From an uncultured bacterium (lineage in GTDB: Bacteria > Armatimonadota > JACIXR01): a stretch of DNA of 44,173 nt. The notes beneath the pieces are model-generated. The model ran no database searches. It was given only the letters and a program-made list of their open reading frames with translations, and was not told the origin of the DNA. The stretch covers positions 1 to 44,173 of the forward strand of contig CALITO010000033.1 in NCBI GenBank assembly GCA_938041455.1. The letters are read 5' to 3'. This document shows, piece by piece, positions 23,207 to 31,643 of this stretch. A program made the position numbers and the translations under genes. Numbering within the stretch: position 1 is the stretch's first letter; each line of letters starts with the position of its first letter.

Positions 23207-24496
23207 ATGAAGATAAAGAGAACGCTTCTCCTTTTCTTCTGTTTTTTGATTATTTTGGATTTGACTGGCTGTGTGGAGAGGTTCACCACCTCGCCTTCTC
23301 CGCCTCAAGAGGAGACCCAGCTTCAAGTGTCCCAGATTTCCCCTTCCCAACCTACTCCTTCCCCACCAACCGCTCTGAGAATAGCGATTCTGCCCGAGGA
23401 CCTCGTGGACTACGGGATTTTGAGCGATGCAGCGAATATCTTGAGGGATGCCCTCGGGATAGGTGTGGAGTTCGTCTCCACACAAAACGATTATGACCTC
23501 TATGTAGGAACATCCAGCGAGATATCGACAATGGCACAGCAGGGAACTCTCCAACCCTTACAAGGTATCCTTCCCGAGGTTTCCTCCCCTCTTCTTTCAG
23601 CCTTCAGGGAAGGGGAAAACATATATGCCCTACCTTTGGGAGGGAAAGGGAAACTCCTCCTCATAAATACATCTCTCCTTTTGGAAAATGGACTCCCACC
23701 CCGCGCCCCCGCTACATTTGAGGAATGGGCGAAGATGATGCGCATCCTTAAAGCGAGAGGGGTGAGGTATCCCCTTTTCCTACCTATGGAAGGTGATAGC
23801 CTGCTTGAGAACTTCGAACTCTGGTCGGCCATATATGGCGGGAGCTCCTATTCCCAGGATAAGCCAAGCCTTAGCGACGCCTCAAGACGAGCTCTTATTG
23901 CTCTCTCCGCCCTGGCTAAGGACGACCTCATAGACCCCCTTTCCTATGGTGGAGGAGAAGAAGAAGCCAAGGAGGCGGTGAAGGGGGGAGGCTGTGCCTT
24001 TGCCGTGGTTTGGGGCGATGACCTACCCTCAGGTGTGGAAGTGGGTTTAATCCCTCCCTCACAGGATATATACGATTTAGAGAAAAAGCCCAGCGTATCG
24101 TTGGGAAAAGTGAAGGGGGTGGCGCTGAAAGCGAATTCCCCTTTGACCAAGGAGGCGAAGGCATTCCTAAAATTGGTTTGGCATCTCCAGAAAAAGAATA
24201 ACAGGGATTTGGAGGCATTAGCCCTTTCCTATGCGGTGCCCTGCCCTTCCTTCCGCTCCTACCCTCAGGAGAACGAGGTCGTTAAGAGATTCGTTCTCTC
24301 AACGATACAGGGAATACTCGCTCCCGAAGAAGCGATAAGCAGGGCGCAAGAGGCTCTGAAAGCCATCCCCCAACAAGTTCCTCCCACTCAACCTGCTCAA
24401 CCTCAGATACCCACAAACCAACCCGCTCAACCCCAGATGCCCACAAATCAACCCGCTCCCCCGCCAATGCCAGCAAATATCCCCGTTATTAAATGA
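23207..24496 (+). CDS. Extracellular solute-binding lipoprotein (429 aa) with proline-rich tail
   Basis: Resembles family 1 sugar-binding proteins of ABC importers. A lipoprotein signal peptide ends LDLTGC with Cys22 as the lipidation site, followed by a Ser/Pro/Gln-rich linker. The body shows the usual pattern: YALPLGGKGKLLLINTSLL, FEEWAKMMRILKARGV, then a glycine-rich LSYGGGEEEAKEAVKGGG and late VKGVALKANSPLTKEAKAF. The C-terminus carries three near-identical 10-residue units (QPAQPQxPTN) at 24389-24478, unusual for this family. No permease or ATPase gene is adjacent. It follows the TPR gene by 3 bp, with GAGGTGA 8 nt before its ATG. It could be a sensor or scaffold rather than a transport component. 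Confidence 0.72.
   Translation: MKIKRTLLLFFCFLIILDLTGCVERFTTSPSPPQEETQLQVSQISPSQPTPSPPTALRIAILPEDLVDYGILSDAANILRDALGIGVEFVSTQNDYDLYVGTSSEISTMAQQGTLQPLQGILPEVSSPLLSAFREGENIYALPLGGKGKLLLINTSLLLENGLPPRAPATFEEWAKMMRILKARGVRYPLFLPMEGDSLLENFELWSAIYGGSSYSQDKPSLSDASRRALIALSALAKDDLIDPLSYGGGEEEAKEAVKGGGCAFAVVWGDDLPSGVEVGLIPPSQDIYDLEKKPSVSLGKVKGVALKANSPLTKEAKAFLKLVWHLQKKNNRDLEALALSYAVPCPSFRSYPQENEVVKRFVLSTIQGILAPEEAISRAQEALKAIPQQVPPTQPAQPQIPTNQPAQPQMPTNQPAPPPMPANIPVIK
24389..24478 (+). repeat. Three tandem 30-bp coding repeats (proline-rich tail)
   Basis: Three consecutive 30-bp units encode QPAQPQIPTN, QPAQPQMPTN and QPAPPPMPAN at the C-terminus of the lipoprotein. The third is the most diverged. The unit length keeps the frame, so copy number could vary without loss of the protein. 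Confidence 0.8.
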
Positions 24497-24503
24497 TAGC
24501 CCT

Positions 24504-26234
24504 TCACCAGGGCAATTCTTTTCCTTCAAGGATTTTCCTTGCCCTACTTATCGCCCATACATACCAGGCGCTCTGTTCCCCGTTGCCCGGGTCGCTGAGG
24601 TGTATCTCTCCCTCGGGGGATAGCGAAAAACATTCGGCGAAAAGGGGCGCACTATTCGCTTTCTCCAGGAAATCCAATAGTTCGCAAGCCCTAGCCCATT
24701 CACCCCTTCCCACACAGTATAAAAACTCCCAAGCCCATTGCTTACCAATAACAGCCCTTGCCACCCTATCAGGGGGGTTCCATTCCGCCCCTAAAAGTTT
24801 GAAGCCTTGCCAGTCAAAAAGGGCTCGTTTCCGATAGGCGGATACCGTCGCCCTTAGAACCTCCTCATCCGCTCCCTTCCATCCTGCCGCTATGGGGGAA
24901 AGATTTACCCATGATAAGCCCTCGTAGATTTTTCCTGAGGCGCCATCGGGAAGCCTCATCTCAGCGTAAATCTTCTCACCATCCATTTGGATGGTTAAAA
25001 ATTCGTTTATTCCCCTCTCCAGTTGGGAAAGAGTGGCCTGCCATTTATAGTAATGTTCCCAATCTCCCCGCTTCTTCGCAATGGGCAACATCTCCCGCCA
25101 AGCCTCAGCGGTGAAGACCTGCGTAAGGAGGTCATAGCAGTCCCAAAAACGCACTTCCCGAGAATGTTCGAAGCAGGGATTGCGGATGAGGAAAGTAGCG
25201 GTGGTTCCCCATCCCATATTCATATAGGGCATATCAGTAGCAAGGTCGGCGAGTTTTGCTACTTGGGAATATGTCAACTCCTCAAAATCACTATCCCCAC
25301 TCACCGTCACATACCTTGCCCAAGCAAGGATTATATGGTAATGCCCATCCGGCTGGTCAGCCTTACACAAAATGGGGATGTTTCGCTTTTCTTTATGCCT
25401 AAGGGAACCAAAATCCAGGGCGAAGGCAGTGATATGGTCTTTGTGAAATACCCAACCTATAGGTAGTTTATCAAAGGAATAAGCGCCCCCAAATGGGTTA
25501 TCCCCAACATCGTTGAGCCCCCACCATACAACCGTCCCCTTCCCCTCAAAACTCAAGCGAATGAGATAATTATCCCCTTCCTTTAAGGGGAGAGGCTTAG
25601 GGAAAACAGCTCTCGTCCATCCCCGTTCCCTTATCTTTTCAGTGGGGATATCAAGGGAAGCTATAGCTTCCCCTTCCAACTGGTGAGCTATCTCCACTTT
25701 TAGAACACCCTTGGCCTCTGCCTCTTTGCTAAGCCAGACCTCCACTGCATAAAGCAAGGAAGAGAAAGCTTTGAAAGGTTGCGCACCACCATAATCCGGC
25801 AGGTCAAGACGGTAAAGGGGAATAAAATGGAGGATTTGCCCCGGATTGGCTTTGTCAGGTTGCGGTTCTCTCTCCTCGTATGCGGGTCCTATCACATGGG
25901 GTATGCGGTTCATACCTGCGAGGAATGTAGCATCAAGGACATACTTGAGAGTTTTCCTCGCTTTCTCAAATTCTCCATTCTCCAATAGGAGGAAGACATA
26001 GGGTCCAAGCGTTCTGGGGAACTCGCCTCCATATGCTCCAGTTAGTGATTCGGGGAGATACCCACTTGGATGAAGGCGCTCAAGCAGGCTTTGGTAGGTG
26101 CTTTGAAACAATCTTTGATGGAAAGGGCTTTTTAGGAGCTTGAGGACATCTTCTTTTGTAGCAGGCTTCTCGTTGGAGCCGAAAGCCCAAGGGAGGAAAC
26201 TCCCGCTAAATAAGAGTATAGCCAGCCAGCCCAT
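24504..26234 (-). CDS. Secreted alpha/alpha-barrel glycosidase-like protein (576 aa)
   Basis: Exported protein of an (alpha/alpha)6-toroid type, similar in feel to glucosidase/GH63- or GH15-like catalytic domains, but I cannot assign a family. A signal-like hydrophobic stretch ends near WAFG (residue 19). GAYGGEFPRTLGPYVFLLLENGEFEKARK and LTYSQVAKLADLATDMPYMNMGWGTT look like helices lining a substrate cavity, with many Trp and acidic residues (parts only quoted: PESLTGAYGGEF, GSLRHKEKRN, EGLSWVNLSPIAAGW). Residues 150-270 form a beta-rich insertion. ATG 26234 follows AAAGGA at about 9 nt. A homopolymer A run just upstream (26247-26253) leaves an out-of-frame ATG at 26256. The gene follows the 645-aa membrane protein by 44 bp on the same strand. 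Confidence 0.65.
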   Translation of the reverse strand: MGWLAILLFSGSFLPWAFGSNEKPATKEDVLKLLKSPFHQRLFQSTYQSLLERLHPSGYLPESLTGAYGGEFPRTLGPYVFLLLENGEFEKARKTLKYVLDATFLAGMNRIPHVIGPAYEEREPQPDKANPGQILHFIPLYRLDLPDYGGAQPFKAFSSLLYAVEVWLSKEAEAKGVLKVEIAHQLEGEAIASLDIPTEKIRERGWTRAVFPKPLPLKEGDNYLIRLSFEGKGTVVWWGLNDVGDNPFGGAYSFDKLPIGWVFHKDHITAFALDFGSLRHKEKRNIPILCKADQPDGHYHIILAWARYVTVSGDSDFEELTYSQVAKLADLATDMPYMNMGWGTTATFLIRNPCFEHSREVRFWDCYDLLTQVFTAEAWREMLPIAKKRGDWEHYYKWQATLSQLERGINEFLTIQMDGEKIYAEMRLPDGASGKIYEGLSWVNLSPIAAGWKGADEEVLRATVSAYRKRALFDWQGFKLLGAEWNPPDRVARAVIGKQWAWEFLYCVGRGEWARACELLDFLEKANSAPLFAECFSLSPEGEIHLSDPGNGEQSAWYVWAISRARKILEGKELPW

Positions 26235-26278
26235 TTTAAAAGGTCCTTTTTTTCATAGGCACCCAATAATCTCCTTTC

Positions 26279-28216
26279 CTAAGGCCAGGGGAAGAAAGGA
26301 GGAGGAACACGGGTGAGGGAAGATACCGCTGTCCAGATTACCGCCATTGTAAACTCGCCCAATATCATCCCGAGAAATAAGGGGCGTCCCCTTGCGAATA
26401 GGCGCATCCCTCCATAGCGGGTTATAAACCATTTTATTATCCAGGCTACTAACACGGGGAACCAAAAGACTATCATCGTCCAGGAGGCGCAGAGGGCGTA
26501 GCCGAGGGGATGAAGGGGCCACCAGAAGTATCTGAACCTCATAAAGGCGAGGAAGAGGGTGAAAACTGCTCCCAACCCGAAGAAGGTAGGAGCTCGCCAA
26601 TCGTGGGAGATGTGGGATTCTATTGCTGGACCGTGGTCTTGAAAAGCCCAGAGGTTGTTGCCCTGGTAAGGATAGGTATAGAGAGTTACAGCACCGTATT
26701 TATAGGGAATCATCAAATGGAAAATGGTTCCAATGCCCAAGGCTACGAGTATGGCGGTAGCGAAGACGGGAAGGAATTGTCTTCTCTTTATTCCCACACC
26801 ATCCCCTAATCTCAAACCGTCAAGGAAGGCGGTTAGAAGAAGCCCTCTTTGGTCTCTGGTGAAAACAGCGTCAAAAAAAGCGAGGGTTGTGAGGTTTTGA
26901 GCACCCAAGGTGCTTTTGGAAGCGAAGATGACATATAGATCTATGGGGCGGAATGATGTTTCGGTCATAAGCATCCCTGCCTCAGCTGTGCTTCTTGCCA
27001 TAACAATAGCCACGATGAAAAAGTATACAAAGAACTCCATAACCGCCAGCCAGAGAGACAAACCCGCTAAATAAGCCCAGGAGACTATAAGGAAAAAGGA
27101 ACTTATCAACCCCCAGAAAGCGACATTATAGGGGAGGAGCTCGTTGTTATCATCTATAACCTTTTTGCCGAGGGCATTCTTTAAAACCTGCTTTAAGTGG
27201 GGAAGGCTTATGTAAAGGAGGTAAGAAGCGAGCACTATGTAGGCGCCTGCAACTTGATAACCAATAAAAAAGTGGGTGGGATAAAGGGGCATAGGGTCCA
27301 TTTGCATTCCTAAGGAGGAGGCAATCACATCTTGTAAGCGGGAAAAGGCGAAGAAAAACCAGAGGCTGAAGAGGAGCTCTGTAGGTAAAAAGTAAAAGAA
27401 GCCGATGGCAGCAAAGGAGCAAAAAAGCGGTGTATAGAATATGTCCGACCAAGGGCGAGTGGTGAAGTGCTGATTAAGGTAATATTGTAGAGGGATTTCG
27501 GGAAGGGAAGGGATAAATTTTTGGATACCATTGTAGGAGAAAATCAGAAAAGGAATAGCGAAACCTATCCAAGTTAAGCGGTTACCTAAAAAGGTGCCGG
27601 TCTCCTCATCCTTTGCCAATTCCAGGGGAAGCTGGACTAAGGGGAAGGGTAGTTTTTCGTTATCTACCCATTGGCGCCTTAAAAGGGATGCAAGGCAGAG
27701 GAGGGAGAAGAAGACGAAAAGCACCAGAATCATCCAGGAAGCAAGGGGTATCTGCCATTTCCCCATCCAGTGTTGCCATCTTGTCCAAGAAAGGGTCCCC
27801 TCGAAGAACTCCTTCGCTACTTCCTGCTGAGGTGGTCCCGTTGGTTCCCAGGGGACAAGCCACTTTTTAATGTGGGGAAAAAAGAGTTGCTCCCATTTGT
27901 TTGGAACATTAGCAAAATAATTTGGGGTTACCAGAAGGGGGATGAGCTTTTCCAAGAGCCCTCGGGAGGGGATCATCGTGCCCACGAGCATCATTGAGTA
28001 AACTATGAGCATTTCCTGGGAAGTAAGGTGAAAACGCCCGGAGATTTTACCCACAAGCCTGTTGAGAAGAAGGACGAAGGTGAACATACCTATGACGACC
28101 GGGGGGAACTGGAGGATACCGATTTGGATGTATTGCGTCACGAGCTCGGCAAAACACACTGTGGCAACGCAGAGGGTGAGGAAAATAATCCCTATCAATA
28201 TGCTCCGAAAACTCAT
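26279..28216 (-). CDS. Polytopic membrane protein (645 aa), DUF6785/OPT-like
   Basis: Large inner-membrane protein with roughly 14 hydrophobic segments and aromatic-rich loops. It resembles the DUF6784/DUF6785 group reported from Planctomycetes- and Armatimonadota-like genomes and superficially oligopeptide-transporter-like proteins; function unknown. Conserved-looking elements include the early LTSQEMLIVYSMMLVGTMIPSRG segment, a DNEKLPFPLVQLPLEL loop, and a MARSTAEAGMLMTETSFRP loop near residue 410 (quoted in short). The ATG lies exactly 6 nt after a -10 box and lacks a Shine-Dalgarno, suggesting a leaderless mRNA. The next gene on the strand encodes the secreted barrel protein, so the pair may combine uptake with hydrolysis. 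That link is inference. Confidence 0.7.
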   Translation of the reverse strand: MSFRSILIGIIFLTLCVATVCFAELVTQYIQIGILQFPPVVIGMFTFVLLLNRLVGKISGRFHLTSQEMLIVYSMMLVGTMIPSRGLLEKLIPLLVTPNYFANVPNKWEQLFFPHIKKWLVPWEPTGPPQQEVAKEFFEGTLSWTRWQHWMGKWQIPLASWMILVLFVFFSLLCLASLLRRQWVDNEKLPFPLVQLPLELAKDEETGTFLGNRLTWIGFAIPFLIFSYNGIQKFIPSLPEIPLQYYLNQHFTTRPWSDIFYTPLFCSFAAIGFFYFLPTELLFSLWFFFAFSRLQDVIASSLGMQMDPMPLYPTHFFIGYQVAGAYIVLASYLLYISLPHLKQVLKNALGKKVIDDNNELLPYNVAFWGLISSFFLIVSWAYLAGLSLWLAVMEFFVYFFIVAIVMARSTAEAGMLMTETSFRPIDLYVIFASKSTLGAQNLTTLAFFDAVFTRDQRGLLLTAFLDGLRLGDGVGIKRRQFLPVFATAILVALGIGTIFHLMIPYKYGAVTLYTYPYQGNNLWAFQDHGPAIESHISHDWRAPTFFGLGAVFTLFLAFMRFRYFWWPLHPLGYALCASWTMIVFWFPVLVAWIIKWFITRYGGMRLFARGRPLFLGMILGEFTMAVIWTAVSSLTRVPPPFFPWP

Positions 28217-28222
28217 ATATTA

Positions 28223-28251
28223 AATTTAAGGCAACTCTCACCTTGGAGCAA
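28223..28251 (-). promoter_or_regulatory. Leaderless-type promoter of the 645-aa membrane protein gene
   Basis: On the minus strand TTGCTC (28251-28246), a 17-bp spacer and TAAATT (28228-28223). The ATG begins 6 nt further on, at 28216, so transcription should start at or next to its A. Confidence 0.5.
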
Positions 28252-28266
28252 GTATCTATTGGGGAA

Positions 28267-29895
28267 TTAGCTTTCTTTGAGGGGAAGGGTGAATGAGAAG
28301 GTAGTGCCCTCACCTAACCTGCTTTCCACCTTGACTTTCCCTCCTTGCGCTTCCACAAGACTTTTAACTATCGCTAAGCCCAGTCCCATCCCGCTCCCCC
28401 TCACCCTTGCCTTATCAGCCTTATAGAACCTTTCAAATATATAGGGTAAATCCTGGGGAGGAATCCCCTCCCCTTTGTCACTTACTCTTACCTCTAACTC
28501 CCCTTCCCTTATTTTGTATTCTACGGATACCAATCCGCCTTCTCTATTGTATTTCACGGCGTTTTCCATCAGGTTTAACAGCACCCGCTCGGTCATCTCC
28601 CTGTCCCCTATCACGGGGGGAAATCCTCTTCCAATTCTTATCTTAACTTTCTTTCCCTCCGCCATAAGCTTAAGCCTTTCCCTTATCCTTTTGGCAATCT
28701 CTCCCACATCCACCTCTTCCTTCTTCGCCTGAAGCTTTCCCGTTTCCGCCCTGGTTAATTGGAGGAGATTATCAACGAGGTTGGAAAGATAAAGGGATTC
28801 TTCTAAAACCCTCGCTAAATACTTTCGCTCCTCCTTCTCGTTTACAACCCCATCTATAATCGCTTCAATATAGCCCCTTATTGAACTGAGAGGCGCGCGC
28901 AATTCGTGGGATATGTCTATGAGAAAGTCCCTCCTCACCCGCTCTAACTGCCTTATCTCCGTTATGTCTTCCACTATTCCAACCGCTCCCCTCCCTCCAA
29001 AAAGTGGAGCCGCGATGACGAGAAGAATTCTATCTCCTATGTTGAGTTCCTTCCTTATTTCCCCCTCCTTGCCTTTCTTCACGAGGGAAAGAACATCCTC
29101 CGGCAGTTCATCGGGGAAAATCTCCCTCGCACGAGGATTAAGAAATGGTTCTTTTCCCTCTTCTATGGCGATGACCCCCTCGGGCAGAACGGAGAAAAGG
29201 GTTGATAGTTTGTCCCTTTCCTCCTTCACCTCCTTCATACTTTGTTCGAGCCTTTCCGCAAGGGTGTTGAAAGCCAGCCTGAGACTTTCTATCTCTCCCC
29301 CCGCTTTTCTTTCCGCCCTTGCGGAAAGATCGCCCTCCCTCCACCTATGGACCGCTTTCTCTAATACACCCAGGGGCGCAGATATACCCTGCGAAAGGTA
29401 GAAAGCCAATAGAAGGGAAAGCAGGAGGGCAACTACAGCTGAGGCGATGACGATATCGTAGATATAATTTGTAATATCATAGACCTCGCTAACGGAGGCG
29501 TGAAGGACAAGGGTGCCTATGGTTTTGCCCCCCTTCCCTTTAACACCCGAAGCCACGGAGATGGCGGCATAAGGGGGCATACATATCTCCCCCCACCTGG
29601 TGTGCCCGGCTTCTATATGCATACTCACATATGTGGGGGAGGGGGGAACAAGGCAGAGATGGTAACCAGTAGATTCGCTAATTTGTTGAAGGAACCCCAA
29701 AGCTTCTCTATCCCCCTCCTTTTCCCTTATTAAGGAATAACGGGAGGCAATGGCATTTACCAGCTCGTTAAGTTGTTTTTCCTTGGTCTTTTTGTAGTAA
29801 TCGCTTAGAAGAAAGGTTGTAGCGAGGGCTATGGTAAGAGTGGCAAAGAGGACGACGAGGAAGTGGGATATGAGGAGACGTGAGAATATCCGCAT
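28267..29895 (-). CDS. Sensor histidine kinase (PhoR/ResE-like)
   Basis: Membrane sensor kinase of a two-component system. TM1 is at about residues 8-30, an extracytoplasmic sensor at 31-145, and TM2 at about 147-168. A HAMP domain (SAPLGVLEKAVHRWREGDL) and a PAS-like domain (about 230-315) follow. The HisKA box FLIDISHELRAPLSS has the phospho-accepting H330. The ATPase domain shows the N box (LMENAVKYN), G1 (DKGEGIPP) and G2 (GSGMGLGLAIV), all intact. The gene begins immediately after the response-regulator stop, so the two are coupled. The architecture is the PhoR/ResE/WalK type; signal and regulon are not evident. Confidence 0.95.
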   Translation of the reverse strand: MRIFSRLLISHFLVVLFATLTIALATTFLLSDYYKKTKEKQLNELVNAIASRYSLIREKEGDREALGFLQQISESTGYHLCLVPPSPTYVSMHIEAGHTRWGEICMPPYAAISVASGVKGKGGKTIGTLVLHASVSEVYDITNYIYDIVIASAVVALLLSLLLAFYLSQGISAPLGVLEKAVHRWREGDLSARAERKAGGEIESLRLAFNTLAERLEQSMKEVKEERDKLSTLFSVLPEGVIAIEEGKEPFLNPRAREIFPDELPEDVLSLVKKGKEGEIRKELNIGDRILLVIAAPLFGGRGAVGIVEDITEIRQLERVRRDFLIDISHELRAPLSSIRGYIEAIIDGVVNEKEERKYLARVLEESLYLSNLVDNLLQLTRAETGKLQAKKEEVDVGEIAKRIRERLKLMAEGKKVKIRIGRGFPPVIGDREMTERVLLNLMENAVKYNREGGLVSVEYKIREGELEVRVSDKGEGIPPQDLPYIFERFYKADKARVRGSGMGLGLAIVKSLVEAQGGKVKVESRLGEGTTFSFTLPLKES

Positions 29896-30567
29896 TTAAA
29901 TCTCTTCCAGTTTATAACCGACTCCTCTCACAGTGGTTAACCTAACTCCCGCCTCCTCAAGGTCAATTAAGTCTCTTATCCTCTTTATATGCTGGTCAAC
30001 CGCCCTCTCATCAGAAGGATATTCCTCTTCTCTCCACACCTTGTTCAGTATTTCCTCCCTTCTAATCACCCTTCCCCGATTATCAGCCAGCAGGTAGAGG
30101 AGCTCCAACTGCTTAAGTGTAAGGGGGATTTTTTTCTCCCCGATCCTCGCCTCGCAAGCGGTTCTGTCAAGGGTTAATTTGCCGATTGTTATTGTTTGAG
30201 GGGGTCTCTCCTTCCTCCGAAGAATTGCCTTAACCCTTGCCACTACCTCTCTGGGACTGAAGGGTTTCACCACATAATCATCTGCTCCCAACTCCAAACC
30301 GAGCACTCTGTCCGCTTCCTCCGCCCTGGCGGTTAGCATAAGGATGGGAACATCGTAACGCTCCCTGAGGAATTTGCACACCTCCCAGCCGTCCATCTTG
30401 GGAAGCATTATGTCCAAAATGACGAGTGTAGGCTTCTCCTTGTGGAAAAGGCGAAGCGCCTCTAACCCATCGTAAGCAGGTATAGTTTCAAACCCCTCCC
30501 TTTGAAGATAAAGGGAAAGAATCTCCACGATATCCTTGTCATCATCAACTACCAGAATCTTCCTCAT
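29896..30567 (-). CDS. OmpR/PhoB-family response regulator
   Basis: DNA-binding partner of the adjacent kinase. The receiver domain has the acidic pocket D8-D9-D10, phospho-acceptor D52 (LDIMLPKMDG), T79 and K101 (VVKPF). The C-terminal winged helix has the typical LTLKQLELLYLL and RAVDQHIKRIRDLI segments and ends VRGVGYKLEE. The 223-aa length is standard. Its ATG lies 8 nt after a TAAAAT -10 box, with no Shine-Dalgarno, so the transcript is probably leaderless or nearly so. It is divergent from hldD, with the two promoters back to back. Confidence 0.96.
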   Translation of the reverse strand: MRKILVVDDDKDIVEILSLYLQREGFETIPAYDGLEALRLFHKEKPTLVILDIMLPKMDGWEVCKFLRERYDVPILMLTARAEEADRVLGLELGADDYVVKPFSPREVVARVKAILRRKERPPQTITIGKLTLDRTACEARIGEKKIPLTLKQLELLYLLADNRGRVIRREEILNKVWREEEYPSDERAVDQHIKRIRDLIDLEEAGVRLTTVRGVGYKLEEI

Positions 30568-30575
30568 CGTTTTTT

Positions 30576-30603
30576 ATTTTAACAAAATCTTCTTAAAATG
30601 CAA
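30576..30603 (-). promoter_or_regulatory. Near-leaderless promoter of the two-component operon
   Basis: On the minus strand TTGCAT (30603-30598), a 16-bp spacer and TAAAAT (30581-30576). The ATG at 30567 is 8 nt past the -10 box, so the leader would be only about 2 nt. Confidence 0.45.
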
Positions 30604-30610
30604 CAAAACA

Positions 30611-30639
30611 TTGAGAGAGCTCCTTCTTTTCTTTATAAT
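30611..30639 (+). promoter_or_regulatory. Leaderless-type promoter of hldD
   Basis: TTGAGA at 30611-30616, a 17-bp spacer and a perfect TATAAT at 30634-30639. The ATG of hldD at 30646 lies 6 nt beyond, at the expected transcription start. The box also argues against the longer in-frame start at 30598, which would be upstream of the promoter. Confidence 0.65.
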
Positions 30640-30645
30640 TGGGGT

Positions 30646-31638
30646 ATGCTTGTGATAACTGGCTCCGCTGGGTTCTTAGGAAGCGCCCTCGTTTGGGGAT
30701 TCAATAAAAGGGGCTTTGAGGAAATCCTAATCGTTGACTCTCTCGGTAAGGAGGAAAAGTGGAGGAACCTTCGCAATCTGCGCTTCAGCGATTTTATGGA
30801 TAAAGAGGAATTCATAGAACGATTGGAGAAGGGGGAGTTAGACAGTAAGATAGAGGATGTAATCCATCTCGGTGCCTGTAGCGATACTATGGAAAAGGAT
30901 GCGGATTTCCTCATTCGCAATAACTACCAATACTCCAAAAGGGTAGCCATTTGGTGCCTTAAAAGAGGGAAACGCCTCCTTTATGCCTCAAGCGCAGCAA
31001 CTTATGGGGATGGGAGTAGAGGCTTCCTCGACGACCACTCCCTTCTCCTTTACCTAAAACCCCTGAATATGTATGCTTATTCAAAACACCTTTTTGACCT
31101 CTGGGCTTATAGGAACGGTTTCTTAGACAAGATGGTGGGCTTAAAGTATTTCAATGTCTTTGGTCCCAATGAATATCATAAAGGGGAGATGCGCAGCGTT
31201 GTGCACAAGGCTTTCCAACAGGCGCAGGGAGAGGGAAAGATAAGGCTCTTCAAATCCCATAATCCAAACTTCGCCGATGGCTGGCAGATGCGAGATTTCC
31301 TCTATGTGAAAGACGCGGTTGACATCACCTTGTTTCTCTACGAGAAGAAGGACGTTGTGGGAATCTACAATGTGGGAACGGGTAAGGCTCGTAGTTTTTA
31401 TGATTTAGCTACCGCTGTCTTTAAAGCCTTGGGCAAGGAGCCCAATGTTGAATTCATAGATATGCCTTCCGAGATAAGGGATAAATATCAATACTGGACA
31501 CAAGCGGATATAAGGAAATTGAGGAGTGCCGGCTATGAGAAAGAGATGACCTCCTTAGAAGACGCCATAGAGGATTACATCCATAATTATCTCCTTCAAC
31601 CAGACCCCTATCTGGGGAATGAAAGAGAAAGGAGCTGA
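30646..31638 (+). CDS. hldD: ADP-L-glycero-D-manno-heptose 6-epimerase
   Basis: NAD(P)-dependent extended-SDR enzyme that converts ADP-D-glycero- to ADP-L-glycero-manno-heptose, the last step of heptose precursor synthesis. Residues 2-12 hold the dinucleotide motif LVITGSAGFLG. YASSAATYGDG is at 113-123, and the catalytic Y143-x3-K147 lies in NMYAYSKHLFD. NVFGPNEYHKGEM and QMRDFLYVKDAV are typical of HldD. I chose ATG 30646 (330 aa) over 30598 because a consensus promoter lies between them and the Rossmann motif starts directly here. Together with hldA at 19676 it indicates a diderm envelope with heptose. A CBM9-like gene follows after 5 bp. Confidence 0.9.
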   Translation: MLVITGSAGFLGSALVWGFNKRGFEEILIVDSLGKEEKWRNLRNLRFSDFMDKEEFIERLEKGELDSKIEDVIHLGACSDTMEKDADFLIRNNYQYSKRVAIWCLKRGKRLLYASSAATYGDGSRGFLDDHSLLLYLKPLNMYAYSKHLFDLWAYRNGFLDKMVGLKYFNVFGPNEYHKGEMRSVVHKAFQQAQGEGKIRLFKSHNPNFADGWQMRDFLYVKDAVDITLFLYEKKDVVGIYNVGTGKARSFYDLATAVFKALGKEPNVEFIDMPSEIRDKYQYWTQADIRKLRSAGYEKEMTSLEDAIEDYIHNYLLQPDPYLGNERERS

Positions 31639-31643
31639 GGAGC

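Noticed and set aside
22730-23554. 274-codon open frame on the minus strand across the TPR and lipoprotein genes
   Set aside because: It spans two well-supported + strand genes with signal peptides and good start sites; composition is typical of an antisense shadow.
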